The notes below the pieces were generated by a model that did not search any database, had not been told where the DNA came from, and worked only from the letters and a program-made list of their open reading frames with translations. From NCBI GenBank assembly GCA_041641375.1, contig JBEPYM010000084.1, positions 1 to 13,746 of the forward strand: a stretch of 13,746 bases of DNA. Reading direction: 5' to 3'. This DNA is from Paenibacillus_AK sp041641375. GTDB taxonomy: Bacteria; Bacillota; Bacilli; Paenibacillales; YIM-B00363. Of this stretch, positions 1-7,348 are shown in pieces; within the stretch, counting starts at the first letter, position 1; every line of letters begins with the position of its first letter. A program made the translations under genes and the position numbers.

Positions 1-228
1 GGCAACCTTCTGAACATGCAGGCTTTCATCCACCACGTGAAAGACGAGCTCCGCGACCGGTAAACCGGCAAGCACGCAGTCCTCCTTCGCATGAATGATT
101 CCGCGGGATCGATGCTCGGCCGATATGGTCGTTAGCGATGTGACATCCCCGGCCGGTCCCATATCCTCCCGCAGCCACTCCCGAATTTGCTCCTTCAATT
201 CCCGCTTATGTAACAGCTGCTCCGCCAT
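1..228 (-). CDS. nadC: Nicotinate-nucleotide pyrophosphorylase (quinolinate phosphoribosyltransferase), 5' part only
   Basis: The first 76 codons of a minus-strand gene run off the left edge of the window. The visible protein starts MAEQLLHKRELKEQI and contains EDMGPAGDVTS, the N-terminal signature of NadC, then an IHAKEDCVLAGLPV segment typical of the family's N-terminal beta-domain. NadC decarboxylates quinolinate and transfers phosphoribose from PRPP to give nicotinate mononucleotide. It is the third step after NadB and NadA, the two genes just upstream. The start at 228 is chosen because GAGGAGGG (244-237) lies 8 nt before it. Another in-frame ATG at 234 would be only 2 nt from that site. 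The gene overlaps the end of nadB by 23 nt, so translation of the two is probably coupled. The catalytic part lies outside the window. Confidence 0.93.
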   Translation of the reverse strand, partial: MAEQLLHKRELKEQIREWLREDMGPAGDVTSLTTISAEHRSRGIIHAKEDCVLAGLPVAELVFHVVDESLHVQKVA

Positions 229-1843
229 CGTCATGACCCTCCTCGCGTACCCCATGCTCACGTTGGTGCAAAATATGCTTTTTCCAGACCAGATCGTCCC
301 GCTCAGGGAAATCCTCACGGTAATGCGCGCCGCGGCTCTCTTCGCGAATCAGGGCAGCCTGAGCCGTCAGCAGGGCGCACGTCAACAGGTTCGCAAATTC
401 GAACTCCTCCTGCTTGCTCAGCAGCGAATCATAAACCGGCAGCTGACGCTTCAGCTCCTCGATTGCTTTGCGAAGCCCTTTCTCGTTGCGGCGGAGGCCG
501 ACATGGCGCAGCATGATTTTTTGCAGCTTGAGCCTTCGCTCAATAATCGCCTGCGTTGGCGGGTATCTGCGCTGATGGTCGTAATCGAACTCCGGCATCT
601 GATCCGTCGGGAGATCGGGCAAACCTTCAATATGCTCCACGATGCGGCGTCCGAATACAATCGCTTCCGAAAGCGAGTTGCTCGCCAACCGATTCGCGCC
701 ATGTACACCTGTGCACGAAGCCTCGCCACAAGCATAGAGGCGTTCTACCGAGGTTTCTCCGTGCAGCCCGGTTTTCACCCCGCCCATCATATAATGAGCC
801 GCCGGCGCAACCGGAATCCAGTCCGTCGTCATATCCAGCCCATATTGCAAACAGAACTCATAGATCGTCGGAAAACGATGTCGGATCAAGTCCGGCGATT
901 CATGCGTAATATCGAGATAGACGAAGGTGGAGCGCGTCTCCTCCATTTCGCTGACGATCGCGCGCGCTACAACATCCCGCGGCGCAAGCTCCAGCTGCGG
1001 GTGATAATTGTGCATAAACCGTTCGCCGCGAATATTGCGTAGGACGCCCCCCTCGCCGCGTACCGCTTCCGAGATCAGAAATCGGGGTGCTCCCGGGTAG
1101 CACAGCGCCGTCGGATGGAATTGAACAAATTCCACGTCCTGTATATGTGCACCGGCCCGGAATGCCATCGCGATGCCGTCGCAGGTCGCAACCTCCGGAT
1201 TTGTTGTATATCGGTATAACTGACCGGCTCCTCCTGTACAAAGAATGGTTGCCTTCGCCCGTACGAACGTACGCGCCCCGTCCGCTCCCTGCACAACGAC
1301 GCCATAGCAAACTCTTTTGTCCGTGACGAGATCGATGGCGAACCGGTCGTCCCACACGGTAATGTTCGGGTTCTTCTTCGTCGTCTCCGCAAGTGCGCGG
1401 ACAATCTCCGCACCGGTCGCATCGCCCTGAGCATGCAAAATACGGCGCTGACTGTGCGCTCCTTCTCGGGTGAGCGCGTAGACGCCCTCTTTCTCCTCGT
1501 CAAAGACCGTACCCATTCCGATTAGATCGTGTACGCCCTGCGGTCCTTCGTGAACGAGCACTTCCACCGAATCATGCGAGCAGAGACCAGCTCCTGCAAT
1601 CAAGGTGTCCTGTCGGTGCGCCTGCGGTGAATCCTCTTCCGAGAAAACCGCTGCGATGCCGCCCTGCGCGTAACGCGTGTTGCTGTCGAACAGCGACTTC
1701 TTCGTAATCAAGTGAACCTTGTGCTGCTCGCTCGCTTTAATCGCAGCAAATAACCCGGCGATGCCGGCACCGATTACGATGACATCCGCCTTCACAATCG
1801 GCATTTCGGACAACGACAAGTCAATCAATGTACGTGGAATCAT
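206..1843 (-). CDS. nadB: L-aspartate oxidase
   Basis: This 545-residue flavoprotein oxidises L-aspartate to iminoaspartate, the first step of de novo NAD synthesis; NadA uses the product. The FAD dinucleotide-binding loop GAGIAGL is at residues 25-31. Other family features are the YAQGGIAA segment near residue 59, QFHPT at 241-245, RGEGG near 262, the LAPRD arginine at 289, a histidine at 350 and ANRLASNSLSE at 383-393. By alignment from memory, H243, R289, H350 and R385 match the substrate-site residues of E. coli NadB (H244, R290, H351, R386). The C-terminus has the helical domain of the succinate dehydrogenase/fumarate reductase flavoprotein superfamily. The start is not certain: GGAAGGGG (1865-1858) lies 14 nt before the ATG at 1843, which is far. 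The internal ATG at 1804 (MPIVKADVIVIG) would give a more usual N-terminus but has no ribosome binding site. It lies 51 nt after nadA and overlaps nadC. Confidence 0.97.
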   Translation of the reverse strand: MIPRTLIDLSLSEMPIVKADVIVIGAGIAGLFAAIKASEQHKVHLITKKSLFDSNTRYAQGGIAAVFSEEDSPQAHRQDTLIAGAGLCSHDSVEVLVHEGPQGVHDLIGMGTVFDEEKEGVYALTREGAHSQRRILHAQGDATGAEIVRALAETTKKNPNITVWDDRFAIDLVTDKRVCYGVVVQGADGARTFVRAKATILCTGGAGQLYRYTTNPEVATCDGIAMAFRAGAHIQDVEFVQFHPTALCYPGAPRFLISEAVRGEGGVLRNIRGERFMHNYHPQLELAPRDVVARAIVSEMEETRSTFVYLDITHESPDLIRHRFPTIYEFCLQYGLDMTTDWIPVAPAAHYMMGGVKTGLHGETSVERLYACGEASCTGVHGANRLASNSLSEAIVFGRRIVEHIEGLPDLPTDQMPEFDYDHQRRYPPTQAIIERRLKLQKIMLRHVGLRRNEKGLRKAIEELKRQLPVYDSLLSKQEEFEFANLLTCALLTAQAALIREESRGAHYREDFPERDDLVWKKHILHQREHGVREEGHDDGGAAVT

Positions 1844-1886
1844 AGCGTTACCGTTAACCCCTTCCGTCTGTCGCCCTGCAAGAAGC

Positions 1887-1917
1887 AGCGCATGCTACTT
1901 GACTTGCAGCATGCGCT
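1887..1917 (-). other. Perfect inverted repeat over the nadA stop codon
   Basis: AGCGCATGCT (1887-1896) and AGCATGCGCT (1908-1917) form a perfect 10-bp stem with an 11-nt loop. The nadA stop codon TAG (1897-1895) sits at the loop-stem junction. No T-run follows on the minus strand, so this is not an intrinsic terminator. It lies between nadA and the nadB ribosome binding site (1865-1858) and could affect mRNA stability, processing or the relative output of nadA and nadB. The structure is seen; the role is inferred. Confidence 0.5.
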
Positions 1918-2833
1918 CCAGGGACAGCCTTGCCTGATCTGCGATATGCGGCGGCACATAAATTTGCGGCTGCATCGTCTCCAGGCAGCGTACAAGCTTC
2001 TTTAAATTGTTGACCTTCATATTGGGACAGACAAGATATTTGGTGGCAAAATGGAAGGTTTTGTGCGGGCTATCCTTGCGAAGCTGATAGCCCGTTCCGT
2101 CTTCCGTCCCTACAATAAACTCCTGGTGCTCCGATTCCCGGCAATATTTGATAATCGCGGTTGTACTGCCGACGAAATCGCCCATTCTCACCACTTCCGG
2201 CCGACATTCCGGATGAACGACGAACTTGGCGTTCGGATACTTGGCGCGCATTTCCTCGACGTCTTTGACTGTAAGCATATCATGGGTATTGCAGTACCCT
2301 TCCCATATGATCATTTTCTTGTCGGTGAACTGCTGCACATAATGTCCGAGATTTTTATCCGGTACCCAAATAATCTCATCCGCATCGACCGACTGAATGA
2401 CCTTCACCGCGTTGGCTGATGTGCAGCAGATGTCTGTTTCCGCTTTAATTTCCGCAGACGAGTTAATATACGTAACGACCTTGGCATTCGGATGCTGTGC
2501 CTTCAGCTTACGCAGCCCGTCGACATTCACCATATCCGCCATCGGACAGCCAGCTCGCTCATCCGGAATAATAACCGTCTTGTTTGGAGCGAGAATTTTG
2601 GCACTCTCCCCCATAAAATGAACACCGCAAAATACGATGACCTCCGCATCCGTCTCCGCAGCCTTCTGAGCAAGCAGGAAGGAATCCCCGCGAAAATCGG
2701 CAACAGCCTGTACTTCGTCTCGCTGATAATAATGGGCAAGGATAATAGCATTCCGTTCCTTCTTCAGCTGCATCAGCCGTTCCGTCAACTCGCGATTCTG
2801 CTCCGCCTTGCGCTCCAATGCCAGTGCTTCCAT
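1895..2833 (-). CDS. nadA: Quinolinate synthase A
   Basis: This 312-residue [4Fe-4S] enzyme condenses iminoaspartate with dihydroxyacetone phosphate to make quinolinate. Family features in order are AHYYQRDEVQ near 33-42, FMGESAKIL at 73-81, the first cluster cysteine C96 in AGCPMAD, TYINSSAEIKA near 121-131, WVPDKNLG at 156-163, the second cysteine C181 in WEGYC, HPEC near 207-210, and the third cysteine C269 in LVCPNMK. C96, C181 and C269 are spaced like the three cluster ligands of known NadA enzymes (C113, C200, C297 in E. coli). The short form, without the extra C-terminal cysteine motif of the E. coli enzyme, is usual in Gram-positives. GGAAGGAG (2853-2846) is 12 nt before the ATG, a somewhat long gap, but no better in-frame start exists. 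It is the first gene of nadA-nadB-nadC, with its own promoter. Confidence 0.97.
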   Translation of the reverse strand: MEALALERKAEQNRELTERLMQLKKERNAIILAHYYQRDEVQAVADFRGDSFLLAQKAAETDAEVIVFCGVHFMGESAKILAPNKTVIIPDERAGCPMADMVNVDGLRKLKAQHPNAKVVTYINSSAEIKAETDICCTSANAVKVIQSVDADEIIWVPDKNLGHYVQQFTDKKMIIWEGYCNTHDMLTVKDVEEMRAKYPNAKFVVHPECRPEVVRMGDFVGSTTAIIKYCRESEHQEFIVGTEDGTGYQLRKDSPHKTFHFATKYLVCPNMKVNNLKKLVRCLETMQPQIYVPPHIADQARLSLERMLQVK

Positions 2834-2960
2834 GATGTTGCAAGTCTCCTTCCGCGCGGCTTAGATTCCGATGCCGCATCTATGATTGAGAAACTTTTCA
2901 CAAGCCTTCTAAAAAAAGAAATCGACTACAGCTATTATGTCCAAACTGTGACGTATTGAG

Positions 2961-2977
2961 TGTACATTAAATTTACA
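2961..2977. promoter_or_regulatory. 17-nt palindrome over the nadA -10 element, candidate operator
   Basis: Minus-strand TGTAAATTTAATGTACA is a palindrome about a central base with 7 of 8 pairs matching. It covers the whole -10 hexamer and the predicted start of transcription, where a bound repressor would block RNA polymerase. NAD de novo genes of Bacillota are commonly repressed by the nicotinate-responsive regulator NiaR (YrxA). Whether this sequence is a NiaR site is inference; I have not matched it to a motif. Confidence 0.45.
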
Positions 2978-2998
2978 GAATCTAACGTTACGTGTCAA
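2970..2998 (-). promoter_or_regulatory. Sigma-A promoter of the nadABC operon
   Basis: On the minus strand a perfect -35 hexamer TTGACA (2998-2993) is followed by a 17-nt spacer and TAAATT (2975-2970), a 4-of-6 match to the -10 consensus. Transcription would start near 2963, giving a leader of roughly 130 nt before the nadA ATG at 2833. I see no known riboswitch fold in that leader; it holds a T-rich stretch around 2911-2917. Confidence 0.75.
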
Positions 2999-3043
2999 CA
3001 GATAACTGTGCCGTTTCCCGCTGATTCCCGCTTCATGATAAGG

Positions 3044-3059
3044 TACGCTGTTCAGCGTA
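3044..3059. repeat. Short perfect palindrome TACGCTG-TT-CAGCGTA
   Basis: TACGCTG (3044-3050) and CAGCGTA (3053-3059) are perfect inverted arms around TT. The palindrome abuts the first of the 50-bp-period repeat units and shares its GTA edge. No T-run follows on either strand, so it is not a terminator; it may belong to the repeat structure. Confidence 0.5.
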
Positions 3060-3241
3060 ACGATCCACACGAACGCTAATTCACGATTTCCTCAGTATTT
3101 CCCAACCTAACGATATTGCACAACGTTATTTCGCCCGTATCACTCGTTTTTCAGCTTGGCGGAAACCAATAAGACTCCTGGGAATCGTTAGATGCGGGAA
3201 TATGCTCCCCGAGCACAAATAACGCCGCTGGGGATCGTAAG
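3057..3241. repeat. Four degenerate 24-nt units in two inverted pairs, each pair with a 50-bp period
   Basis: The unit is AATAACG, nine variable bases, then ATCGTTAG. Two units read on the plus strand: 3168-3191 (AATAAGA..ATCGTTAG) and 3218-3241 (AATAACG..ATCGTAAG), exactly 50 bp apart. Two read on the minus strand: 3130-3107 (AATAACG..ATCGTTAG) and 3080-3057 (ATTAGCG..ATCGTTAC), also exactly 50 bp apart. The nine-base gap is constant in all four. Similarity extends weakly past the unit (a GGGAA-ATA stretch about 3 nt downstream in two copies). The opposed pairs could fold into a large imperfect hairpin. It resembles CGTTA-rich intergenic repeats that I believe are common in Paenibacillaceae, but I cannot confirm that here. 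Confidence 0.65.
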
Positions 3242-3276
3242 AACTGCAAAAACTTATAAATCCTAATATGTCTAGC

Positions 3277-3300
3277 AAAAAGCCGCCCAAGAGGGCGGCT
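3277..3300 (-). terminator. Intrinsic terminator of ftsH
   Basis: On the minus strand, AGCCGCCC and GGGCGGCT form a perfect 8-bp GC-rich stem (3300-3293 with 3288-3281) around a 4-nt loop, followed at once by a T-run (3281-3277). It starts 5 nt after the ftsH stop codon and separates ftsH from the nad operon. Confidence 0.93.
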
Positions 3301-3305
3301 GCATG

Positions 3306-5198
3306 TTAGGCCTCCGGATTGCTGTCGTCCTTCGGCTGAATATTGACCTTGACTTCCTCGCTGGGTGCCGGGGGATCGATCAAGATTCCTGTATCGACAA
3401 GCATCTTGATTTGGTCCAGCTCGAGCGTTTCCTTCTCCAGCAGCGTCTTCGCGATCAGATGCATCTCGCGCTCGTGCTTGAGCAGGAGCTCTTTACAGCG
3501 GTTGTAGCAGCTGCGAATAATATTTTGCATCTCCTGGTCGATCTCGTAAGCGATGGCGTCACTATAGTTCTGCTCATGCCCGATATCGCGGCCCAGAAAC
3601 ACTTGGCCTTGCGAGCTGCCGAATTGCATCGGTCCGAGCTTATCACTCATGCCGTATTCCATAATCATGGAACGGGCAATACCAGTTGCCTGCTTGAAGT
3701 CGCTGTATGCGCCTGTGCCGATCTCGCCGATAAACAGCTCCTCCGCCACACGTCCGCCCAGCAAGCCCGTAATCTTATCCAGCAGCTCCTGCTTGGTCAT
3801 CAGCATCCGATCTTCCTTCGGCAGCATGATGACATATCCACCTGCACGGCCGCGCGGGATAATGGTCACCTTGTGAACGGCATCCGCATGCTCGAGGAAC
3901 AATCCACATACGGTATGACCGGCTTCATGGTATGCGACGATACGCTTCTCGCGGTCGGATACGACGCGGCTGCGCTTCTCCGTGCCGACGATGACGCGGT
4001 CGATCGCCTCATCCACCTCATGCATCGAAATATCCTTCCGGTTGCGACGTGCAGCAAGGAGCGCCGCTTCGTTCAGCAGGTTCTCCAGATCGGCGCCGGT
4101 AAAGCCGGTCGTCCGCTTCGCAATCGTATCCAGCTTCACATCCTTGGCAAGCGGCTTGTTGCGCGCGTGCACCTTAAGCACCTGCTCGCGGCCCTTCACA
4201 TCCGGACGGTCAACCGTAATTTGCCGGTCGAAGCGTCCAGGGCGCAGGAGCGCGGGATCCAGAATGTCCGGACGGTTGGTCGCTGCTACGATAATGATGC
4301 CTTCGTTGGCGCCGAAGCCGTCCATCTCAACGAGGAGCTGGTTGAGCGTCTGCTCCCGCTCGTCATGTCCGCCGCCAAGTCCGGCGCCGCGCTGGCGTCC
4401 GACGGCGTCAATCTCATCGATAAAGATAATGCAAGGCGAGTTTTTCTTCGCGTTCTCGAACAGGTCGCGGACACGGGATGCGCCTACGCCGACAAACATC
4501 TCTACAAAGTCAGAGCCACTGATGCTGAAGAAGGGTACGCCGGCTTCGCCCGCCACCGCTCTTGCAAGCAGCGTCTTACCGGTTCCCGGAGGTCCGACGA
4601 GCAGCACGCCCTTCGGAATTCTCGCCCCGACTGCTGCGAATTTGCGGGGATCCTTCAGGAAGTCGACGACTTCAACCAGCTCCTGCTTCTCTTCATCCGC
4701 CCCGGCAACATCCTCAAAGGTTACGCGCTTCTTCTCTTCATTATATAGACGCGCCCGGCTCTTGCCGAAATTCATGACCTTGCCGCCGCCGCCCTGAGCC
4801 TGGTTCAGCAGGAAGAAGAACAGAATAAAGATGATGACGAACGGAATCATGGTGGTCAGCAAAGACACCCATGCCGACGGCTCCTCCATTCGCTTCCAGT
4901 TCTCTTTGACCCCGCTGGCTTCTAAAAGCTCAACCAACCTCTCGTCTACAGGGGCTCGGCTTTCAAACGTTTCTTTGTCCGCAGATACCGGATTCTTATA
5001 CTTCCCGTTAATTAAATATGTATAGCCATCGAATTGAACGGTTACATCCTTGATATTCCCGTTCTTCAGCTCTTGACGAAACTCATCATAGCTGACAGGA
5101 ACCTTCTGCTCGTTCTGGGTGCTGATAAAATGGATGATCCCTACTGTTACTAGAAAAACGATGAGATAAAAACCGGTATTCTTGATGATCCGATTCAT
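3306..5198 (-). CDS. ftsH: ATP-dependent zinc metalloprotease FtsH
   Basis: This 630-residue membrane-anchored AAA+ protease degrades misfolded and short-lived membrane and cytosolic proteins. The first transmembrane helix is at about 8-25, then an external domain, and a second helix at about 112-132. The AAA module follows: Walker A GPPGTGKT at 202-209, Walker B IIFIDE at 257-262, and the second region of homology with NRPDILDPALLRPGRFD at 308-324. The protease zinc site is HEAGH at 424-428, with D500 in TGAYSDFKQAT as the likely third ligand. Length and order are normal for Bacillales FtsH, and the tail is acidic. AGGAGGT lies about 5 nt before the ATG at 5198. It is preceded 69 nt upstream by hpt, with its own promoter in the gap and a strong terminator after its stop, so it can be transcribed alone. 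In B. subtilis FtsH is needed for sporulation and stress tolerance. Confidence 0.98.
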   Translation of the reverse strand: MNRIIKNTGFYLIVFLVTVGIIHFISTQNEQKVPVSYDEFRQELKNGNIKDVTVQFDGYTYLINGKYKNPVSADKETFESRAPVDERLVELLEASGVKENWKRMEEPSAWVSLLTTMIPFVIIFILFFFLLNQAQGGGGKVMNFGKSRARLYNEEKKRVTFEDVAGADEEKQELVEVVDFLKDPRKFAAVGARIPKGVLLVGPPGTGKTLLARAVAGEAGVPFFSISGSDFVEMFVGVGASRVRDLFENAKKNSPCIIFIDEIDAVGRQRGAGLGGGHDEREQTLNQLLVEMDGFGANEGIIIVAATNRPDILDPALLRPGRFDRQITVDRPDVKGREQVLKVHARNKPLAKDVKLDTIAKRTTGFTGADLENLLNEAALLAARRNRKDISMHEVDEAIDRVIVGTEKRSRVVSDREKRIVAYHEAGHTVCGLFLEHADAVHKVTIIPRGRAGGYVIMLPKEDRMLMTKQELLDKITGLLGGRVAEELFIGEIGTGAYSDFKQATGIARSMIMEYGMSDKLGPMQFGSSQGQVFLGRDIGHEQNYSDAIAYEIDQEMQNIIRSCYNRCKELLLKHEREMHLIAKTLLEKETLELDQIKMLVDTGILIDPPAPSEEVKVNIQPKDDSNPEA

Positions 5199-5229
5199 CC
5201 CCTACCTCCTCTCAGCGGCAACTTTGTAT

Positions 5230-5258
5230 ATTTTACCACAGCGCAAGCCGACTCTCAA
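5230..5258 (-). promoter_or_regulatory. Sigma-A promoter of ftsH
   Basis: Minus-strand TTGAGA (5258-5253, 5 of 6 with TTGACA), a 17-nt spacer, and TAAAAT (5235-5230, 5 of 6 with TATAAT) lie between the hpt stop (5268) and the ftsH start. Transcription would begin near 5223, leaving a leader of about 25 nt that includes the ribosome binding site. In B. subtilis a TilS-HprT complex has been reported to activate ftsH; here those two genes lie directly upstream. Confidence 0.8.
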
Positions 5259-5267
5259 CAAAGACGG

Positions 5268-5807
5268 TCAGCTGCTGTAAACCTCGGGCTTCAGAACTCC
5301 CACATACGGCAGGTTCCGGTATTTCTCCGCGTAATCCAACCCGTATCCGACGACAAATGCGTCCGGAATGACGAAGCCGCGGTAATCCGGCTCCAGTCCA
5401 ACCGTTCGGCGGGCAGGCTTGTCAAACAGCGCAACGACGGCGATCGAATGCGCATTGCGTCGCTCCAGCACATCGATCAGGTAGCTGAGTGTCAATCCGC
5501 TGTCAATGATGTCCTCGACAATCACAATATCCCGGCCTTCCACCGGCGTATCCAGGTCCTTGATAATTTTGACGACGCCGGAAGATTTGGTGGCCGCACC
5601 ATAGCTGGATACTGCCATAAAGTCAATCTCGAGCGGAATTTCCATTCGCTTCACCAGATCGGCCATAAATACGAAGGCGCCCTTCAGCACGCAGATGACA
5701 AGCGGATTGCGATCCTTGTAGGCAGCGGACAGCTCTTGTCCGAGCTCCTCGATCTTGGCTTGAATCTGTTCTTCGGTGTACAAAATCTGTTCCATGTCAT
5801 TGCGCAA
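5268..5807 (-). CDS. hpt: Hypoxanthine phosphoribosyltransferase
   Basis: This purine-salvage enzyme converts hypoxanthine (or guanine) and PRPP to IMP or GMP. The PRPP-binding motif VIVEDIIDSGLT is in the middle of the protein. It is preceded by the flexible-loop SSYG segment and LKGAFVFMADL, and followed by the base-binding PDAFVVGYGLDYAEKYRNLPYVGVL. I place the start at the TTG at 5807. GGGGAGGA (5824-5817) is 9 nt before it, and the resulting 179-residue protein (MRNDMEQILYTEEQ..) matches the usual 179-180 residues. An ATG at 5795 is about 22 nt from that site. An upstream ATG at 5843 would add 12 residues unlike the family and would include the ribosome binding site. It lies 80 nt after tilS, with no clear terminator between. 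Confidence 0.96.
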   Translation of the reverse strand: MRNDMEQILYTEEQIQAKIEELGQELSAAYKDRNPLVICVLKGAFVFMADLVKRMEIPLEIDFMAVSSYGAATKSSGVVKIIKDLDTPVEGRDIVIVEDIIDSGLTLSYLIDVLERRNAHSIAVVALFDKPARRTVGLEPDYRGFVIPDAFVVGYGLDYAEKYRNLPYVGVLKPEVYSS

Positions 5808-5887
5808 AGTCAAGAGTCCTCCCCATTCATGGAGCCGGGACATCGGTCCATGTGTATCTTATCCTATGAAGCTGGATGTAAAACCAT

Positions 5888-7330
5888 TCACATTGAATGC
5901 ATGCCCTTGACGAGCTGCAGCCGGAGGATTCGCTTCGAATCCGGCACAAGCAAAGCAGTGTCTGATCTCGCCAATCCGGGAATCCACAAGATACGTCCTT
6001 CTGCATCCGTAACAAGAGGCAGCCGGTCGCGTTCCGAGGGCGGAACCTTGCGATCGATGAGAATATCTTTTACCTTCTTGCTTCCGCTTAATCCGAAAAT
6101 TCGAATTCGGTCACCTGGCTTCCTGCTGCGTACATATAAGGGAAACAATAGCGCCTCTGCATCAAAATACGCTTCATACAAATTCGAATGGGGCTCCGGC
6201 ATACGTGTGCCGTTGAACCGCTCCACCTGTAACGCAGCGTCGGCACACGGAAGCGGATAACATCCCCCCTCATGCGTAACCGCATACAGGTAATCGGATG
6301 TATCTCCCGAATGACGCGGCACTCCCCAGTACAGTTGTTCGTACTCCCGTTCGAAGCGAAAGCCGCTACCGATATCAAAGCCGATCGTACTCGGACGTTC
6401 AGCCGAGATCGAGACTCGAATCCGTTCAATTCCCTCATAATCCCAGCCGGAAAAGCCGGAAAAAAGATAATTTAATATTAGTTTAATCAGTCTCCTTTGT
6501 AAAGCGATGTGCAGGCTCAGCAGTGCAGACCGATCCGCCGTATATCCGCCATACTCCTTCCTCACCACTCGCTCGCAGGCCTTCACAGCCTCCGCTTCCA
6601 TATAATCATCGTCCGCCGTCGCCATATCCGTCAGCTGCTGCAGTGCGCTCGCCAGCTGCGGGTTCCAGTTGGACAAATACGGGATGACGTCCAGCCTTAC
6701 CGCATTGCGTGTGTAATCGCGCTTTTCGTTGCTGCTGTCCATACGCGGCTCGAGTTGATGCATGCTGCAGTAGGCTTCGATCGTTTCCTTCCTAATACGA
6801 AGCAGCGGCCGAATGAGTTCCAAGTCGGCGCTCAGCTTTCGGCGAACAGGGATCCCCCGTAGCCCGGATACTCCGGTGCCACGAATAATGCGCATCAGCA
6901 CCGTTTCCGCCTGGTCGTCGGCATGATGTCCTAGCGCAATTTTGGACGCGCCACAGGATGCTGCAATTTCAGCCAGCGCCTCATAGCGGAGCGTCCGCGC
7001 AGTTTCCTGCACATTCCCGCCGCCGGAGAGCCGCAACGCTCCTCTCACATCGACGTGTCTGCATTCGCACAACAACCCCAGCCGGGCGGTCAGATGTTCA
7101 ACATATCGCTGCTCTGCATCCGATTCCTCCCCGCGTAGGCCATGATTGACGTGCCCGACCACAATCCGAGCATCGAATTCTTGCGAAATTTCCGCCAGCG
7201 CATGCAGAAGAGCGACCGAATCCGGTCCCCCGGATACCGCCGCTACTACCCGATCTCCCTGCTGCAGCAATTGCTGCTCCGCAATGGTTTGCCGAACCGT
7301 ATTCACTAGCCGGTAAGCCTCGTCCTGCAC
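5888..7330 (-). CDS. tilS: tRNA(Ile)-lysidine synthase
   Basis: TilS adds lysine to the wobble cytidine of the CAU anticodon of tRNA-Ile2, so that it reads AUA codons; it is essential. The N-type ATP pyrophosphatase P-loop SGGPDS is at about residue 33-38 with this start. It is followed by HVNHGLRGEESD near 61 and LGHHADDQAETVLMRIIRGTG near 133, all family hallmarks. The C-terminal third has the TilS substrate-binding domains, with RSRKPGDRIRIFGLSGSKKVKDILIDRKVPPSERDRLP visible as the usual motif (read in parts). The start is a GTG at 7330, with GGAG 9 nt before it. A TTG at 7339 has GGAG directly adjacent, which is too close. With the GTG start the protein is 480 residues. It begins 18 nt after the yabT stop, suggesting co-transcription with yabS and yabT. 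Confidence 0.95.
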   Translation of the reverse strand: MQDEAYRLVNTVRQTIAEQQLLQQGDRVVAAVSGGPDSVALLHALAEISQEFDARIVVGHVNHGLRGEESDAEQRYVEHLTARLGLLCECRHVDVRGALRLSGGGNVQETARTLRYEALAEIAASCGASKIALGHHADDQAETVLMRIIRGTGVSGLRGIPVRRKLSADLELIRPLLRIRKETIEAYCSMHQLEPRMDSSNEKRDYTRNAVRLDVIPYLSNWNPQLASALQQLTDMATADDDYMEAEAVKACERVVRKEYGGYTADRSALLSLHIALQRRLIKLILNYLFSGFSGWDYEGIERIRVSISAERPSTIGFDIGSGFRFEREYEQLYWGVPRHSGDTSDYLYAVTHEGGCYPLPCADAALQVERFNGTRMPEPHSNLYEAYFDAEALLFPLYVRSRKPGDRIRIFGLSGSKKVKDILIDRKVPPSERDRLPLVTDAEGRILWIPGLARSDTALLVPDSKRILRLQLVKGMHSM

Positions 7331-7348
7331 TGCCTTCAACTCCGTTCT

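Larger units (their letters stand above)
2834..3305. other. Intergenic region between ftsH and nadA
   Basis: This 472-nt gap has no convincing gene. From the ftsH side it holds the ftsH terminator (3277-3300), the four-unit repeat block (3057-3241), a short palindrome (3044-3059), the nadA promoter with its palindrome (2961-2998) and a leader of about 130 nt. Reading frames crossing it have no family resemblance or ribosome binding sites. Confidence 0.8.

Noticed and set aside
95..1042. Plus-strand open frame of 315 codons antisense to nadB
   Set aside because: nadB on the other strand has all motifs of its family; the antisense frame has composition typical of a shadow.
2834..2963. Riboswitch in the nadA leader
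   Set aside because: The leader has only weak short pairings and no pattern I can match to a known NAD-related riboswitch; transcriptional control by the palindrome is simpler.
3057..3241. CRISPR array
   Set aside because: Only four degenerate units, in two orientations, with an internal variable gap; there are no identical repeats or cas genes.
3303..4748. Long plus-strand open frame of 481 codons antisense to ftsH
   Set aside because: It lies wholly within ftsH, has no family resemblance or ribosome binding site, and is explained by the high GC content and codon bias of ftsH.
5808..5887. Promoter for hpt in the tilS-hpt gap
   Set aside because: TTTACA with TAAGAT has a 15-nt spacer, and the 18-nt alternative has a poor -10; co-transcription from upstream is as likely.
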